DNA of 45,299 nt from Paraburkholderia sp. NMBU_R16 (GCF_013282575.1 NZ_JAAAYE010000047.1:1-45299); one strand, 5' to 3'. Counted from the first letter of the stretch, positions 27,592-36,160 are shown. Notes: a model not told the origin generated them from the letters alone. Program-made: numbers and translations.

Positions 27592-29873
27592 GCTTCGTAG
27601 TGGCCGTTCGAGCGCTGTGCGAATTCACCGCCAAATGCGGCGACCTCGATTTGCGCTTCACGCCGGCACCGAGCGCGCTCGAAGGCATCGAAGGGCATGC
27701 CGTCGTTGCCAAACGGCGCGGCGCCGGCTACGAAGCCGAAATCGCGCTCGTCGGCACCCATCGCGAGCTGACCGTGCGCGGGCGAGCCGACGGATACGAT
27801 GCCTCGCTCAATCGGCTCGAGGAAGTAAAGACCTACCGGGGCGAGCTCGATGCCATGCCTGGCAATCATCGCGCACTCCACTGGGCTCAGGCGCGCCTAT
27901 ACGCGCATCTGCTATGTCAGGCCCGCGGGCTCGAGCGGATCGAGGTCGCCCTCGTCTATTTCGAAATCGGCAGCCAGAAGGAGACGGTGCTGAGCGAGAC
28001 GCATGACGCCTCGTCGCTCGAGGCATTTTTCAACGAGCAGTGTGAACGCTTCATGCAGTGGGCGGCACAGGAGCACGCGCATCGCACGGCCCGCGACGCG
28101 GCGCTGCGCGCGCTTGAATTTCCCCACGGCACATTTCGGAACGGGCAGCGCGAGCTGGCCGTCGCCGTCTATCGCGCAGCGCGCGATGGCGCGGTTCTGA
28201 TGGCTCAGGCACCGACCGGCATCGGCAAGACACTGGCGACGATTTTTCCTGTGCTGAAGGCCTGCGCCGAGCAGCATGTCGATCGCCTGTTCTTTTTGAC
28301 GGCGAAAACGCCGGGCCGCGCACTGGCATTGGACGCGATCGATGTGTTGCGCTCGAATACCGGCGTCGAAACATTACCGCTGCGCACGCTCGAGCTCGTC
28401 GCGCGCGACAAAGCGTGCGAGCATCCCGACAAAGCCTGCCACGGCGAGTCCTGTCCGCTTGCGCGCGGATTCTACGATCGCCTGCCGGCGGCACGCGGGG
28501 CCGCGCTGACCGAGCGCAGGCTGGACCGCCAGACCGTGCGCGACGTCGCGCTGGCTCACGACGTGTGCCCGTATTACCTCGCGCAGGAGCTTGCGCGATG
28601 GGTCGATATCGTCGTGGGCGACTACAACTACTACTACGACGCCAGCGCACTGCTTTATGCGCTCACACGCGCCCACGAATGGCGTGTAGCCGTACTCGTC
28701 GACGAAGCGCACAACCTGCTCGAGCGCGGCCGCAAGATGTACACGGCCTCGCTCGAGCGGCCGGCGCTGCTAGGCGCACTGAAGGTGGCACCGGACAGCC
28801 TGAAAAAACCGCTTCGGCGACTCCAACGCGAATGGAGCGCGCTCGATCGGACGCAAGAGCAGCGCTATACGGTTCATGCCGAGATCCCGCCCAAGCTGGT
28901 GTTTGCAGCGCAAAACCTCATTGGCGCAGTGACCGATCAGCTTGCCGAGGATGCCTCTGCGATCGACGACGCAATGCGTCGATTTTTCTTCGACGTGCTG
29001 CATTTCGTGACGCTGGCCGAACAGTTCGACGACCATTCGATCTTCGACAGCACGGTCTCGAACGAGGCGCACACCTCAGGGCGCTCAGGGCCCCGCGCAA
29101 GAACGACGTCGACGCTGTGCGTGCGCAACGTCGTGCCTGCCGCGTTCTTAGCGGAACGCCACGCAGCCGCGCACGCGACGGTGATGTTTTCCGGCACACT
29201 GAGCCCGACGCATTTCTATCGCGACACGTTGGGGCTGCCCGACGCAACGCGCGTGCTCGATGTCGAGGGCCCATTCCGGCCCGAGCAATTGACCGTGCGC
29301 GTATGCGCGCAAGTCTCGACCCGGTGGCGCGACCGGGAAAGATCGCTCGCACCGATCGTCGAACTCATCGCCAAACAATACGAAACATTGCCAGGCAACT
29401 ATCTGGGATTCGTGAGCAGCTTCGATTATCTCGAGCGTGTCGGGGCATTGTTGCGCGCGCAACATCCTGGTCTGCCGGTCTGGATGCAATCCCCTGGAAT
29501 GAACGAATCGCAACGGGACGCGTTTTTGGCCCGGTTCCGAAGCGGCGAACGCGGCGTGGGCCTCGCGGTACTGGGCGGGGCGTTTTCCGAAGGTGTGGAC
29601 CTCGCGGGCGATCGCCTCATTGGCGTATTCATTGCCACGCTCGGGCTGCCCCAGGTCAACGACGTCAATGAGCAAATGCGCCTGGCGATGCAAGCCAAGT
29701 TCGGCAACGGGTACGACTATGCATACCTCTATCCGGGCCTGCAAAAAGTCGTCCAGGCCGCTGGCCGTGTCGTGCGCACCGAACAGGATATCGGCGTGCT
29801 TCATTTGATCGACGATCGGTATCGCCGGCCGGAGGTGCGGCGACTCTTGCCACGCTGGTGGCGGGTGCAATGA
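27588..29873 (+). CDS. DinG/XPD-like Fe-S helicase with N-terminal Cas4-like nuclease domain
   Basis: This 761-residue protein joins two activities. Residues 1-120 look like a PD-(D/E)XK nuclease of the Cas4/RecB type: RGRADGYD near 63-70, LEEVKTYRG near 77-85, and WAQARLYAHLL near 100. From about 185 an XPD/Rad3/DinG helicase follows: QRELA, Walker A APTGIGKT near 208, and DEAH near 371. A set of cysteines (KACEHP, ACHGESC, DVCPYY, residues about 275-325) fits a 4Fe-4S cluster. Motif VI is QAAGRVVRTEQD near the end. The start GTG overlaps the stop of the FAN1 gene. Nuclease plus 5'-3' helicase next to FAN1 suggests a joint role in crosslink or replication-fork repair. Confidence 0.87.
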   Translation: MSFVVAVRALCEFTAKCGDLDLRFTPAPSALEGIEGHAVVAKRRGAGYEAEIALVGTHRELTVRGRADGYDASLNRLEEVKTYRGELDAMPGNHRALHWAQARLYAHLLCQARGLERIEVALVYFEIGSQKETVLSETHDASSLEAFFNEQCERFMQWAAQEHAHRTARDAALRALEFPHGTFRNGQRELAVAVYRAARDGAVLMAQAPTGIGKTLATIFPVLKACAEQHVDRLFFLTAKTPGRALALDAIDVLRSNTGVETLPLRTLELVARDKACEHPDKACHGESCPLARGFYDRLPAARGAALTERRLDRQTVRDVALAHDVCPYYLAQELARWVDIVVGDYNYYYDASALLYALTRAHEWRVAVLVDEAHNLLERGRKMYTASLERPALLGALKVAPDSLKKPLRRLQREWSALDRTQEQRYTVHAEIPPKLVFAAQNLIGAVTDQLAEDASAIDDAMRRFFFDVLHFVTLAEQFDDHSIFDSTVSNEAHTSGRSGPRARTTSTLCVRNVVPAAFLAERHAAAHATVMFSGTLSPTHFYRDTLGLPDATRVLDVEGPFRPEQLTVRVCAQVSTRWRDRERSLAPIVELIAKQYETLPGNYLGFVSSFDYLERVGALLRAQHPGLPVWMQSPGMNESQRDAFLARFRSGERGVGLAVLGGAFSEGVDLAGDRLIGVFIATLGLPQVNDVNEQMRLAMQAKFGNGYDYAYLYPGLQKVVQAAGRVVRTEQDIGVLHLIDDRYRRPEVRRLLPRWWRVQ

Positions 29874-29972
29874 TCGACGTCGCGGACGGGTTCTGTACCG
29901 TCGCGACGCGAGACGCGCGAGCCACGCTGGCACGGCTCGCCCTTGACCCCACGTCCGCCGATCGCACTCGAG

Positions 29973-31430
29973 TCAAGCGGCGAGGCCGTGTGTATCGATG
30001 CCCCAGGGGAACGATTCGACCGGCATCAGCAGCGGTTCGCGCTCGAGCGAATGATTCGCCGCCGCGGTCCGGCTGTCACGCAACTTCCACAACACGCTCG
30101 CCCAGTCGATCGGTTCTGACTCCTCATCAGGGTGCAACAAGTGAACACGTTCATCGATGCCCAGCGCCTGCGCCATTGCATTCATGGCCCGCACGATGCT
30201 TAGCGTGAAGGTCAGCATCCATGCCTCGCTGCCCAAAGCGATTTCCTCGGGCTGCTTGAGCCGGCGCAGCGTGTTTGCCGAAAACCTGAGCGCACCTTCG
30301 AAGTTGGGCGAAACCAGCGCATCCGGGAGGTAGTACCTTCCTGTGTTGAAGATGACGTTGCCGTCGCCTGCAATGTCCACCACCTCCCCCGTGTAGTTCA
30401 TGAAGTCGATAGCGTGCCGCAAAAAATCGCGAATGCTGTCACGCAATGCTTTATCGGTCTCGCTGGCGTCGTAAAGCTCGCTCAACTTCGTTCCCGTGAA
30501 GCAATAATCGAAATGGTCTTTGTTGAATTTGCCCGGACGATTCAGCACCAAACTGTTGTTGATATCGGCGTAGGATTCGTCAGGGGGCGGCTCGGCGAAA
30601 CGCTCGACGTAATGCAAGCTCAGGCTGAAGTGCATCGTTGCCGGATCCGATAGCTGCGGCAGAAAATTCTGATGCCTCACGAGTGCGGGCAGCCGATAGA
30701 TCGCATGCGAGTTCAGCGCCGGAACCGACCGGTGCGGTTCGAGGAGCAAGCCGCCTTGCAACAGGAACTGCGCCACTACGGCACGCACGGAGATTTCGTC
30801 GATCCCGATCGATTGGCGCGGCACGACTTCCGCGGGAAATTTGAGGCGAAGCCGCCCGTCGCGCTCGATCTCCTTGCGAGCCAGTACCTGCCCGGCGGCA
30901 CGAATGGATTGCGGCGTTCTCAGCTCCTCGCCACGACCGAACAGCATGAGCCACCTGATCAGACGTCCGAGCGTCTCGACACTGATTTTCGTCACTTGTC
31001 CCGGCCGGCTCGGATCGACGTAGACGGCATGATCGGTGCCGTGACCGATCAGCTTCAACGGTCCGCCGGCCAGCGGGTCCACATGCATCAACGTCCACTG
31101 ATCCGCTTCATGCAGGCGATTCTCGATCCCGCCCGATAGATCGAGCCTCCCTGTCCTCCCGCCGCGCAGGTGCGCTGCGAATGCGGTTTCGTCGAATGCG
31201 TCGGGACCGATGACCTCGCGCGCCCGATCGCGCAGCGCGCCGTACGTCCCCTCGATATCGACGTGCATGCGCCTCGTCGGCAAACGCGGGGGGAGTCCGC
31301 GCAGTGCAGCGCTGCCGGCAGGCGCAGCCGTCGGCCGTGGCAAGTTCGGCTGATAGCCGAACTGACGCTCGACGGCGCACGGTGAATGCCTCGCTTCATC
31401 AGGATCGTGCCGTGAAATACGATTGCTCAT
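29973..31430 (-). CDS. Protein of unknown function, possibly kinase-like
   Basis: I do not recognise this 485-residue protein. The first 55 residues are polar and proline-rich, probably disordered. At 129-148, GHGTDHAV followed by VTKI resembles a glycine-rich loop with the invariant lysine of a protein-kinase fold. At 352-362, DIAGDGNVIFN resembles a shortened catalytic/metal-binding loop. These are weak look-alikes, not a family assignment. The rest is soluble and mixed alpha/beta, with no signal peptide or membrane segment. The start chosen is the ATG at 31430 (the frame is open to 31667, but that part overlaps the hydrolase gene). It is convergent with the helicase gene and divergent from a hydrolase. 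The polar N-terminus would also suit a secreted effector. Confidence 0.7.
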   Translation of the reverse strand: MSNRISRHDPDEARHSPCAVERQFGYQPNLPRPTAAPAGSAALRGLPPRLPTRRMHVDIEGTYGALRDRAREVIGPDAFDETAFAAHLRGGRTGRLDLSGGIENRLHEADQWTLMHVDPLAGGPLKLIGHGTDHAVYVDPSRPGQVTKISVETLGRLIRWLMLFGRGEELRTPQSIRAAGQVLARKEIERDGRLRLKFPAEVVPRQSIGIDEISVRAVVAQFLLQGGLLLEPHRSVPALNSHAIYRLPALVRHQNFLPQLSDPATMHFSLSLHYVERFAEPPPDESYADINNSLVLNRPGKFNKDHFDYCFTGTKLSELYDASETDKALRDSIRDFLRHAIDFMNYTGEVVDIAGDGNVIFNTGRYYLPDALVSPNFEGALRFSANTLRRLKQPEEIALGSEAWMLTFTLSIVRAMNAMAQALGIDERVHLLHPDEESEPIDWASVLWKLRDSRTAAANHSLEREPLLMPVESFPWGIDTHGLAA

Positions 31431-31523
31431 CGCCTCGCCCGCCTGTCCTCTCGGCACAACAGTAAGCCGATATGCGTCATGATTGACCACTACTACGAAA
31501 ATTCGACCATCGAGACGAATGCG

Positions 31524-31552
31524 CAACTTCAAAGTTGTCCCATAATGGGGAC
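31524..31552. promoter_or_regulatory. Two adjacent inverted repeats in a divergent intergenic region
   Basis: CAACTT-CA-AAGTTG (31524-31537) is a near-perfect palindrome, directly followed by GTCCC-N6-GGGAC (31537-31552). They lie 36-64 bases before the hydrolase ATG and in the promoter region of the unknown gene. They could be operators or leader hairpins. Confidence 0.35.
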
Positions 31553-31587
31553 TGCTTTTCCGTCCCCCCGCGAGAACGGACCATCGC

Positions 31588-32271
31588 ATGTCAATCAATG
31601 CTCTGTTCGATCCGTCGCCCGATCCGGCAGCCGGGCGCGTCTTGCTCGTCATGCTCCCGGGCGTCAACGACCGCGCCTCTTCTTTTTTTTCGAACGGGAT
31701 CGTGCAGGCGCTCCGTGAGCGCCGCCTGCCCGTCGATGCACTCGGTATCGACGTCGATTTCCCCGCCTATGCCGATGGTTCGCTACTGCCTCGATTGCAC
31801 GGCGAGATAGATCGGATCGCCCATCGGCGCGGCATCGAACGGCTCTGGTTCGTCGGCACGTCGCTCGGCGCGATGGGCGCCCTGATGTATTGCCGTGCGC
31901 ACCCGGGCAGCACGGACGGCGTCGTCCTGCTCGCCCCCTATCTCGCCAGTCGGCGGGTGCTCGTGCAGATCGCCAAAGCGGGCGGGCTCGATGCCTGGCG
32001 GCCCGACGCCAACGAGCCGGGCGATATGGAATGGCGCGTGCTCGACTGGCTGCGCCGTGAGGTCCGGGACGCGTCCAGTGGCTTGCACGTGCATCTCGGT
32101 TATGGACGCAGCGATCCGTTCGCGCTGGGCAGCACGCTGCTGCAAGCGCTGTTGCCGGCGCAACGCAGCGTCGACACTGCCGGCAGCCACGATTGGCCCA
32201 CCTGGTCCGCGCTATGGGCAAGCGTTCTCGACCGGGACCCTTTCGAGGCAAAAACCGCGCGGGCTACCTGA
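31588..32271 (+). CDS. Alpha/beta hydrolase
   Basis: This 227-residue cytoplasmic hydrolase has the alpha/beta fold. Its oxyanion region is LVMLPGVNDRASSFF near the start. The nucleophile elbow is GTSLG with Ser92, a likely acid is in YGRSDPFA, and the histidine is in GSHDWPTW near the C-terminus. It has no signal peptide or lid-like insertion. The sequence does not show whether it is an esterase, thioesterase or lipase. Its last eight bases overlap convergently with the end of the oxygenase operon. A part in that pathway, for example release of an acyl chain, is possible but not shown, because it is on the opposite strand. Confidence 0.82.
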   Translation: MSINALFDPSPDPAAGRVLLVMLPGVNDRASSFFSNGIVQALRERRLPVDALGIDVDFPAYADGSLLPRLHGEIDRIAHRRGIERLWFVGTSLGAMGALMYCRAHPGSTDGVVLLAPYLASRRVLVQIAKAGGLDAWRPDANEPGDMEWRVLDWLRREVRDASSGLHVHLGYGRSDPFALGSTLLQALLPAQRSVDTAGSHDWPTWSALWASVLDRDPFEAKTARAT

Positions 32272-32683
32272 TGCGAAGCTCGCGCCAAAACCTGCGGCGC
32301 GGCAACGCAAACGCGGGTGGCAACCCCGCCTCGGGCGGCGGAAAATGACGCCCCTCGTCGCTCAAGCGCCGATGGGCCTCGTCCCACGCCGGCAACCGCG
32401 CCACGCTGTCGTGCCAATGAACGACCGAGCTTTCGTCGCACCATCTCAGCAGATGACGCATGATCCGGCGATGAATCCCCGCATGCACGTAGGCCACCAT
32501 GGCGGGCTCGTCCTGCCATACGGTTCGCGTCCAATAGGTATCGCAGCTCGCGCTGAGCACCGATACAGCGAGGTTGCCCGGTGCCGCGCGCGCCTGCCAG
32601 GCGGCCGCCATCGTCGCGGCCAGCACGAATGGGATGTGCCGCCAGGCGCGCACATGCAAGCGCGTCACCGAGATCACCGGCAT
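32264..32683 (-). CDS. DUF3291/CrtA-like dimeric alpha-beta barrel protein
   Basis: This 139-residue protein resembles the DUF3291 and spheroidene-monooxygenase (CrtA) group. The pattern is a first strand with VTRLHVRAWRHIPF, then TRTVWQDEPAMVAYVHAGIHRRIM and SVVHWH. Such ferredoxin-like barrels often bind heme or oxidise hydrophobic substrates, but many have no known activity. It is the last gene of the polyene-type operon and its ATG overlaps the end of the oxygenase gene by ten bases; an upstream ATG at 32722 would give a longer overlap. Its position suggests a late oxidative or binding step on the same product. The assignment rests on pattern similarity only. Confidence 0.6.
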   Translation of the reverse strand: MPVISVTRLHVRAWRHIPFVLAATMAAAWQARAAPGNLAVSVLSASCDTYWTRTVWQDEPAMVAYVHAGIHRRIMRHLLRWCDESSVVHWHDSVARLPAWDEAHRRLSDEGRHFPPPEAGLPPAFALPRRRFWRELRIR

Positions 32684-34077
32684 GGCGACGTTGCGCGCTC
32701 GAGCGCCTGCCGTTCGACCCATGTTCCATGCGCGCCATACGGCACGCGCTGCGGCAGCTCGATCGATGCCACCTCCTCGCCGCAGAACCGCTGAGCATCG
32801 AGCACGACCAGCCGGCTGCGATCGACGCGTGCGTCATAGAGGAAACACAACACCCAGCCTTCGTCTTCGGCGCTGTCCTCCCTTGCCGGCACGAACTGCG
32901 CCTCCGACGCCGCTTCATATTCGCTGAAGCGATGATGCTCGACGGCGCCGCTCGCAAAGTCGTATTTGAAAAGGCCGCTACAGGCGAGCCAACCGTGACG
33001 AAGCACAATCTCCGTCGAATAGCCGTATCGATGCGCGCGGCCCGTCAAGCGGTCGTCGAGCCGCGGGAACTCGCCCGGCGAATCGGCGATGCAGGTGCCC
33101 GAGACGCGCCCTGCCAGTGTGTCGATCCGCCACTCATGCATCGCTAACGAAGCCGCGTGCGGCCGTGGCATACCGGTCAGGTAGTAAGGATGACTGACCA
33201 CCGCGCGCAGCACGACTTGGTCACCGTCGTCGAATGCATTGAGCACATGCGAGACAAAGCAGGTATCGATCGCGAACCATTTCACCGGCACACCTTCACG
33301 GTGCAAATCGAGCAAGCCGAGACGCGAACCGTACTCGGGTGCCCAGCGAAACGGCAAGCCGCCTCCCGGGCGCGGCGGCCTCTCGAACAATAGGGGCTGG
33401 TCGACGAAAACGGCGAAGCGCTCGGAAATGGCGAAATCGTGCATGACCGTGGCGCCCGCGACGTCGACCGGTTCGGCGCGCGCCATTCGTCCATCGGGGT
33501 CCACGCGAAAGTAGGTTACGTAGGGACGCCGCGGCCAATAGCCGAAGCCATGCAGGGCGTTGGTGGCGGGATCGCGCTTGGGATGCGCGGTCATGCTACG
33601 AGCCAGGCCGCCGCCAAAATCGCAGCGCCCCACTGTGTCCAATCGTCCGTTCAGCTCATAAGGCAGCCCCGTTTCGCCCAGTGCCAACAATCGCCCCGCG
33701 TGCGCGACGACGCTGACATTGGCCGCGTTCCCGAAGCTCCAGCGACGATCGGCAGGACCGCCCGGTGGCGCGCGGTTCGCTACCTGCGCAAGGCCATCGG
33801 TCGATACCCAGCGATTGCGATACCAGAGTGCACGGCCTTGCGCGATCCTCACACCGTGCACCATGCCATCTTCGAGAAACACGTGCGGCTGCGGTGTACG
33901 ACGCGACGGATGCGAATTGAAGCTGTTGCGCAGATACAAGCCGTCCAGCTCAGGCGGAATGGCGCCGCGCACGCATAGATCGGTGGCCTCGCGCTCGTCG
34001 TCGAGCGGGACGAACACGCCGTTCGCGCCGTAGCCCGCGATATCGGCGAGCGCGCGGCTCGTCGCCTCACGCAACAT
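32674..34077 (-). CDS. Carotenoid oxygenase (RPE65/carotenoid cleavage dioxygenase family)
   Basis: This 467-residue non-heme iron enzyme belongs to the family that cleaves double bonds of carotenoids, retinoids, stilbenes or lignin-derived alkenes. The four iron-binding histidines of the seven-blade propeller are visible: His165 (TAHPKRD), His213 (MHDFAIS), His277 (VSHVLN) and His450 (GAHGTW). LRNSFNSHP near residue 50 and FLEDGMVHG are also typical. No carotenoid biosynthesis genes are in the window. Instead it sits in an operon with type II fatty acid synthase genes, overlapping the diiron protein gene by eleven bases, so its substrate may be the polyene made by that operon. Confidence 0.9.
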   Translation of the reverse strand: MLREATSRALADIAGYGANGVFVPLDDEREATDLCVRGAIPPELDGLYLRNSFNSHPSRRTPQPHVFLEDGMVHGVRIAQGRALWYRNRWVSTDGLAQVANRAPPGGPADRRWSFGNAANVSVVAHAGRLLALGETGLPYELNGRLDTVGRCDFGGGLARSMTAHPKRDPATNALHGFGYWPRRPYVTYFRVDPDGRMARAEPVDVAGATVMHDFAISERFAVFVDQPLLFERPPRPGGGLPFRWAPEYGSRLGLLDLHREGVPVKWFAIDTCFVSHVLNAFDDGDQVVLRAVVSHPYYLTGMPRPHAASLAMHEWRIDTLAGRVSGTCIADSPGEFPRLDDRLTGRAHRYGYSTEIVLRHGWLACSGLFKYDFASGAVEHHRFSEYEAASEAQFVPAREDSAEDEGWVLCFLYDARVDRSRLVVLDAQRFCGEEVASIELPQRVPYGAHGTWVERQALERATSPCR

Positions 34078-34891
34078 GCGCGGAGCGCCGTGCGGCGCGG
34101 TAGCGCTTTTTCATGCCGGCGTAGACCTCATAGAACGCGTCGACGCTCGGGATTTCGAGATCGAGCATTTTCGCGATCCGGCTCACGATATGTTCGCGGT
34201 AGCGCCGCTCGACTTCCTTCATGTCGAGGCATTTCATTTTAAGCAATGTCAAGAACACGGGATGTTGCGTGACGCCGTCGCTTGCCGGCTGCAAGAGGAA
34301 CCATGCCGTGCGCAGTGCGATGAGGCGGTCCCGCTCGGGATCGTCGGATCGCTCGATCGCTTGCCGGCAGTAGTATTCGAAGCCAACCGAATGCCGCATT
34401 TCGTCGCGCGCGAGATGCTTCACGATTTCGACGAGCACCGGCTCTTCCACGGTCTTCGCGAACTGGTTGTACGCGGTGTTGGCCGCGATCTCGGAGCAGA
34501 TATTGGATGTCAGCATTTCCACGCGCGAGGGGGTCATCGGCTCGATCTTCCTGCCGCGATGGATGAAATCCTGCGCGGTTGGCACGCCGAGTTTGCCGAG
34601 CCAGCGTATCAGCGCGAGCGGATGCTTGGTCTCTTCGAAGAACCACACGGAAAGCCATTGAGTGAAGTCGACATCGTCGTGCAGCAGCTTCATGAACGCT
34701 TCCGTCGCGGAGAACGTCGTCAGTTCGGCATAGGCCGCGATCTTCACATCCTCGATCAGTTCGGCGCTCACCTTGCTCTCGTCGATCTCGTCCCACGGCT
34801 GGTCGCGGAAGATCCAGCGCGCTTTTTCCGATGTCTCGAGCAGGCGGAAATAGCCGAGCTGGTTACTGAGGTCGTCGATCTGAAATGCCAT
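34067..34891 (-). CDS. Ferritin-like diiron protein (acyl-ACP desaturase-like oxygenase)
   Basis: This 274-residue helical protein has the ligand set of a non-heme diiron enzyme: Glu56 (AELTTFS), Glu87 and His90 (EETKH), Glu134 (CSEIAANTAYNQ), and Glu164 and His167 (DEMRH). The two ExxH pairs and their spacing match soluble acyl-ACP desaturases and related ferritin-like oxygenases. It is shorter than plant or actinobacterial desaturases. The start is the ATG of MAFQIDDLS; a longer frame to 34969 overlaps the dehydratase gene and is rejected. It lies 23 bases after the dehydratase gene in the same operon, so an ACP-bound intermediate is a reasonable substrate (inference). Confidence 0.8.
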   Translation of the reverse strand: MAFQIDDLSNQLGYFRLLETSEKARWIFRDQPWDEIDESKVSAELIEDVKIAAYAELTTFSATEAFMKLLHDDVDFTQWLSVWFFEETKHPLALIRWLGKLGVPTAQDFIHRGRKIEPMTPSRVEMLTSNICSEIAANTAYNQFAKTVEEPVLVEIVKHLARDEMRHSVGFEYYCRQAIERSDDPERDRLIALRTAWFLLQPASDGVTQHPVFLTLLKMKCLDMKEVERRYREHIVSRIAKMLDLEIPSVDAFYEVYAGMKKRYRAARRSAHVA

Positions 34892-34914
34892 CGTTTGCGC
34901 TCCATCGAAAAAAT

Positions 34915-35373
34915 TCACTCTGGCATCGCAACGGTCATCGTGCCGCGAGCGATACGAACTGCGCCGCACACCACGGAAAACTCATAGCGTGCGGCTGTCA
35001 CGCCCGTCGCAGTCAATCGCGCTCGAATGTCCAGAGGACTCCGAATCATTTCAACTTCGTCGAGCGAGCATGGGCAGAGCTCGACCGCATGCAGCGCAGC
35101 GATATACGCACGCCGCAGGGCGCGAGCCTCGCCGGTCTTGACGGTCGCGCCGGTGAGGCTCGCGTGAAGTGCCGCGGCCTGCGCCGCGTACTCGATCGCG
35201 TGCACGCTGCTCAATCGGCCGTCTTGGCGCAGCGGGTGGTCCGCCCGCGCATGCGAATGCGCAGTGCAGACAATGCCGTTCGCATCCCACTCCCGAACGG
35301 CCGCCAGCAGGCACATGGCTCCCGCATGGGGAATCCGGCGATAGATGTCTCGACCGTCAAGCCGGTTCGACAT
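34915..35373 (-). CDS. 3-hydroxyacyl-ACP dehydratase, ApeP-like hot-dog protein
   Basis: This 152-residue protein looks like the FabA/FabZ-type dehydratase of aryl polyene clusters (ApeP). The catalytic histidine is His16 in RRIPHAGAMCLL, and the acid is Glu61 in VHAIEYAAQAAALHA, the hot-dog helix. The C-terminal half (IRARLTATG, YEFSVVCG) forms the sheet. It would remove water from 3-hydroxyacyl-ACP to leave a trans double bond. The start is the ATG of MSNRLDGRD, overlapping the end of the chain-length-factor gene by 17 bases. It is the second of two dehydratases in the operon. Confidence 0.82.
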   Translation of the reverse strand: MSNRLDGRDIYRRIPHAGAMCLLAAVREWDANGIVCTAHSHARADHPLRQDGRLSSVHAIEYAAQAAALHASLTGATVKTGEARALRRAYIAALHAVELCPCSLDEVEMIRSPLDIRARLTATGVTAARYEFSVVCGAVRIARGTMTVAMPE

Positions 35374-36160
35374 GGATGGCCACGCTCGTTCGCGCGCCTT
35401 CCGGCGCCGTTGCGAGAAAGACTCGCTCGTCGCTGTGGCATGCGAGCCGGGCGAGCAGCGGCAATGCGCGAGCGGCGGCATTACCGCTGCGCAAGCGTTC
35501 GAGCGCGTGGTCCGCCATAGCCGTATCGTCCCGCCTCCCGACATGCTCGATATGCATCGCGAAACAATCCCGGCCGACGCGCTCGCGATGAATCGTCATC
35601 GCTGCCGCGAACGGTGCGACGATGGGCAGATGCGCATCGATCGGCGCAGGCGCCGGCTGCTCGTAGCAGACGAAGAGCACGGGTGCACGCTCGGCCAGTA
35701 CCAGGCAGCCGGCCTCGAGCAGACCCGCGACAAACGTTGTCTCGCCCGCACTGAGGCTCGTCGAGCCGCCGCACGCGTGCGCGCCGATAGACCAATAGCC
35801 GGCGCTCGCGTTGTGCACGATGTTGTGAAAGTGGAAGGGAGAAACAGGCACCCCCGGTCGACCCAGCGCGACGCAAACGCGATCGGTCACGTGAAGATCG
35901 CCCGCGGAAGAGGCGAACACAGAAGGCAGCGCGGCCAGATCGAGCGACGAGCGCTTCGCGAGTTGTTCGGTGACACGCAACGCAAGACGAATCGCGGCTG
36001 TCGCGCGCCGCCTTTCGTTCGGCGCCAGCATTTCCGGTTCGCCGGCCTCGAATTCGCACGGGACATAGCGCTTCTCGCCTCGCAGCGTGGCGGCAGCCTC
36101 ATCCCAGCCGGACAGCCCGGGGCCCAGTACCTCGAGCGCTTCGACGAAGAGCGTCTTCAT
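35357..36160 (-). CDS. Beta-ketoacyl synthase chain-length-factor-like protein (ApeC type)
   Basis: This 267-residue protein matches the short, N-terminal-type ketosynthase partner found in aryl polyene systems. It contains thiolase-fold elements (ALPSVFASSAGDLHVTDRV, FHFHNIVHNASAGYWSIG, GLLEAGCLVLAE) but not the TACSSS active-site cysteine motif of the full synthase. It is expected to pair with the next upstream-encoded ketosynthase as a heterodimer that sets chain length. Its ATG overlaps the ketosynthase stop by four bases (ATGA), the usual sign of 1:1 coupled translation of such pairs. Confidence 0.82.
   Translation of the reverse strand: MKTLFVEALEVLGPGLSGWDEAAATLRGEKRYVPCEFEAGEPEMLAPNERRRATAAIRLALRVTEQLAKRSSLDLAALPSVFASSAGDLHVTDRVCVALGRPGVPVSPFHFHNIVHNASAGYWSIGAHACGGSTSLSAGETTFVAGLLEAGCLVLAERAPVLFVCYEQPAPAPIDAHLPIVAPFAAAMTIHRERVGRDCFAMHIEHVGRRDDTAMADHALERLRSGNAAARALPLLARLACHSDERVFLATAPEGARTSVAIHVEPA

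Noticed and set aside
29870-30208. A frame whose ATG overlaps the helicase stop (ATGA), as if it were a third operon gene
   Set aside because: After about 35 residues its composition becomes that of a shadow of the convergent gene, and it matches no family.
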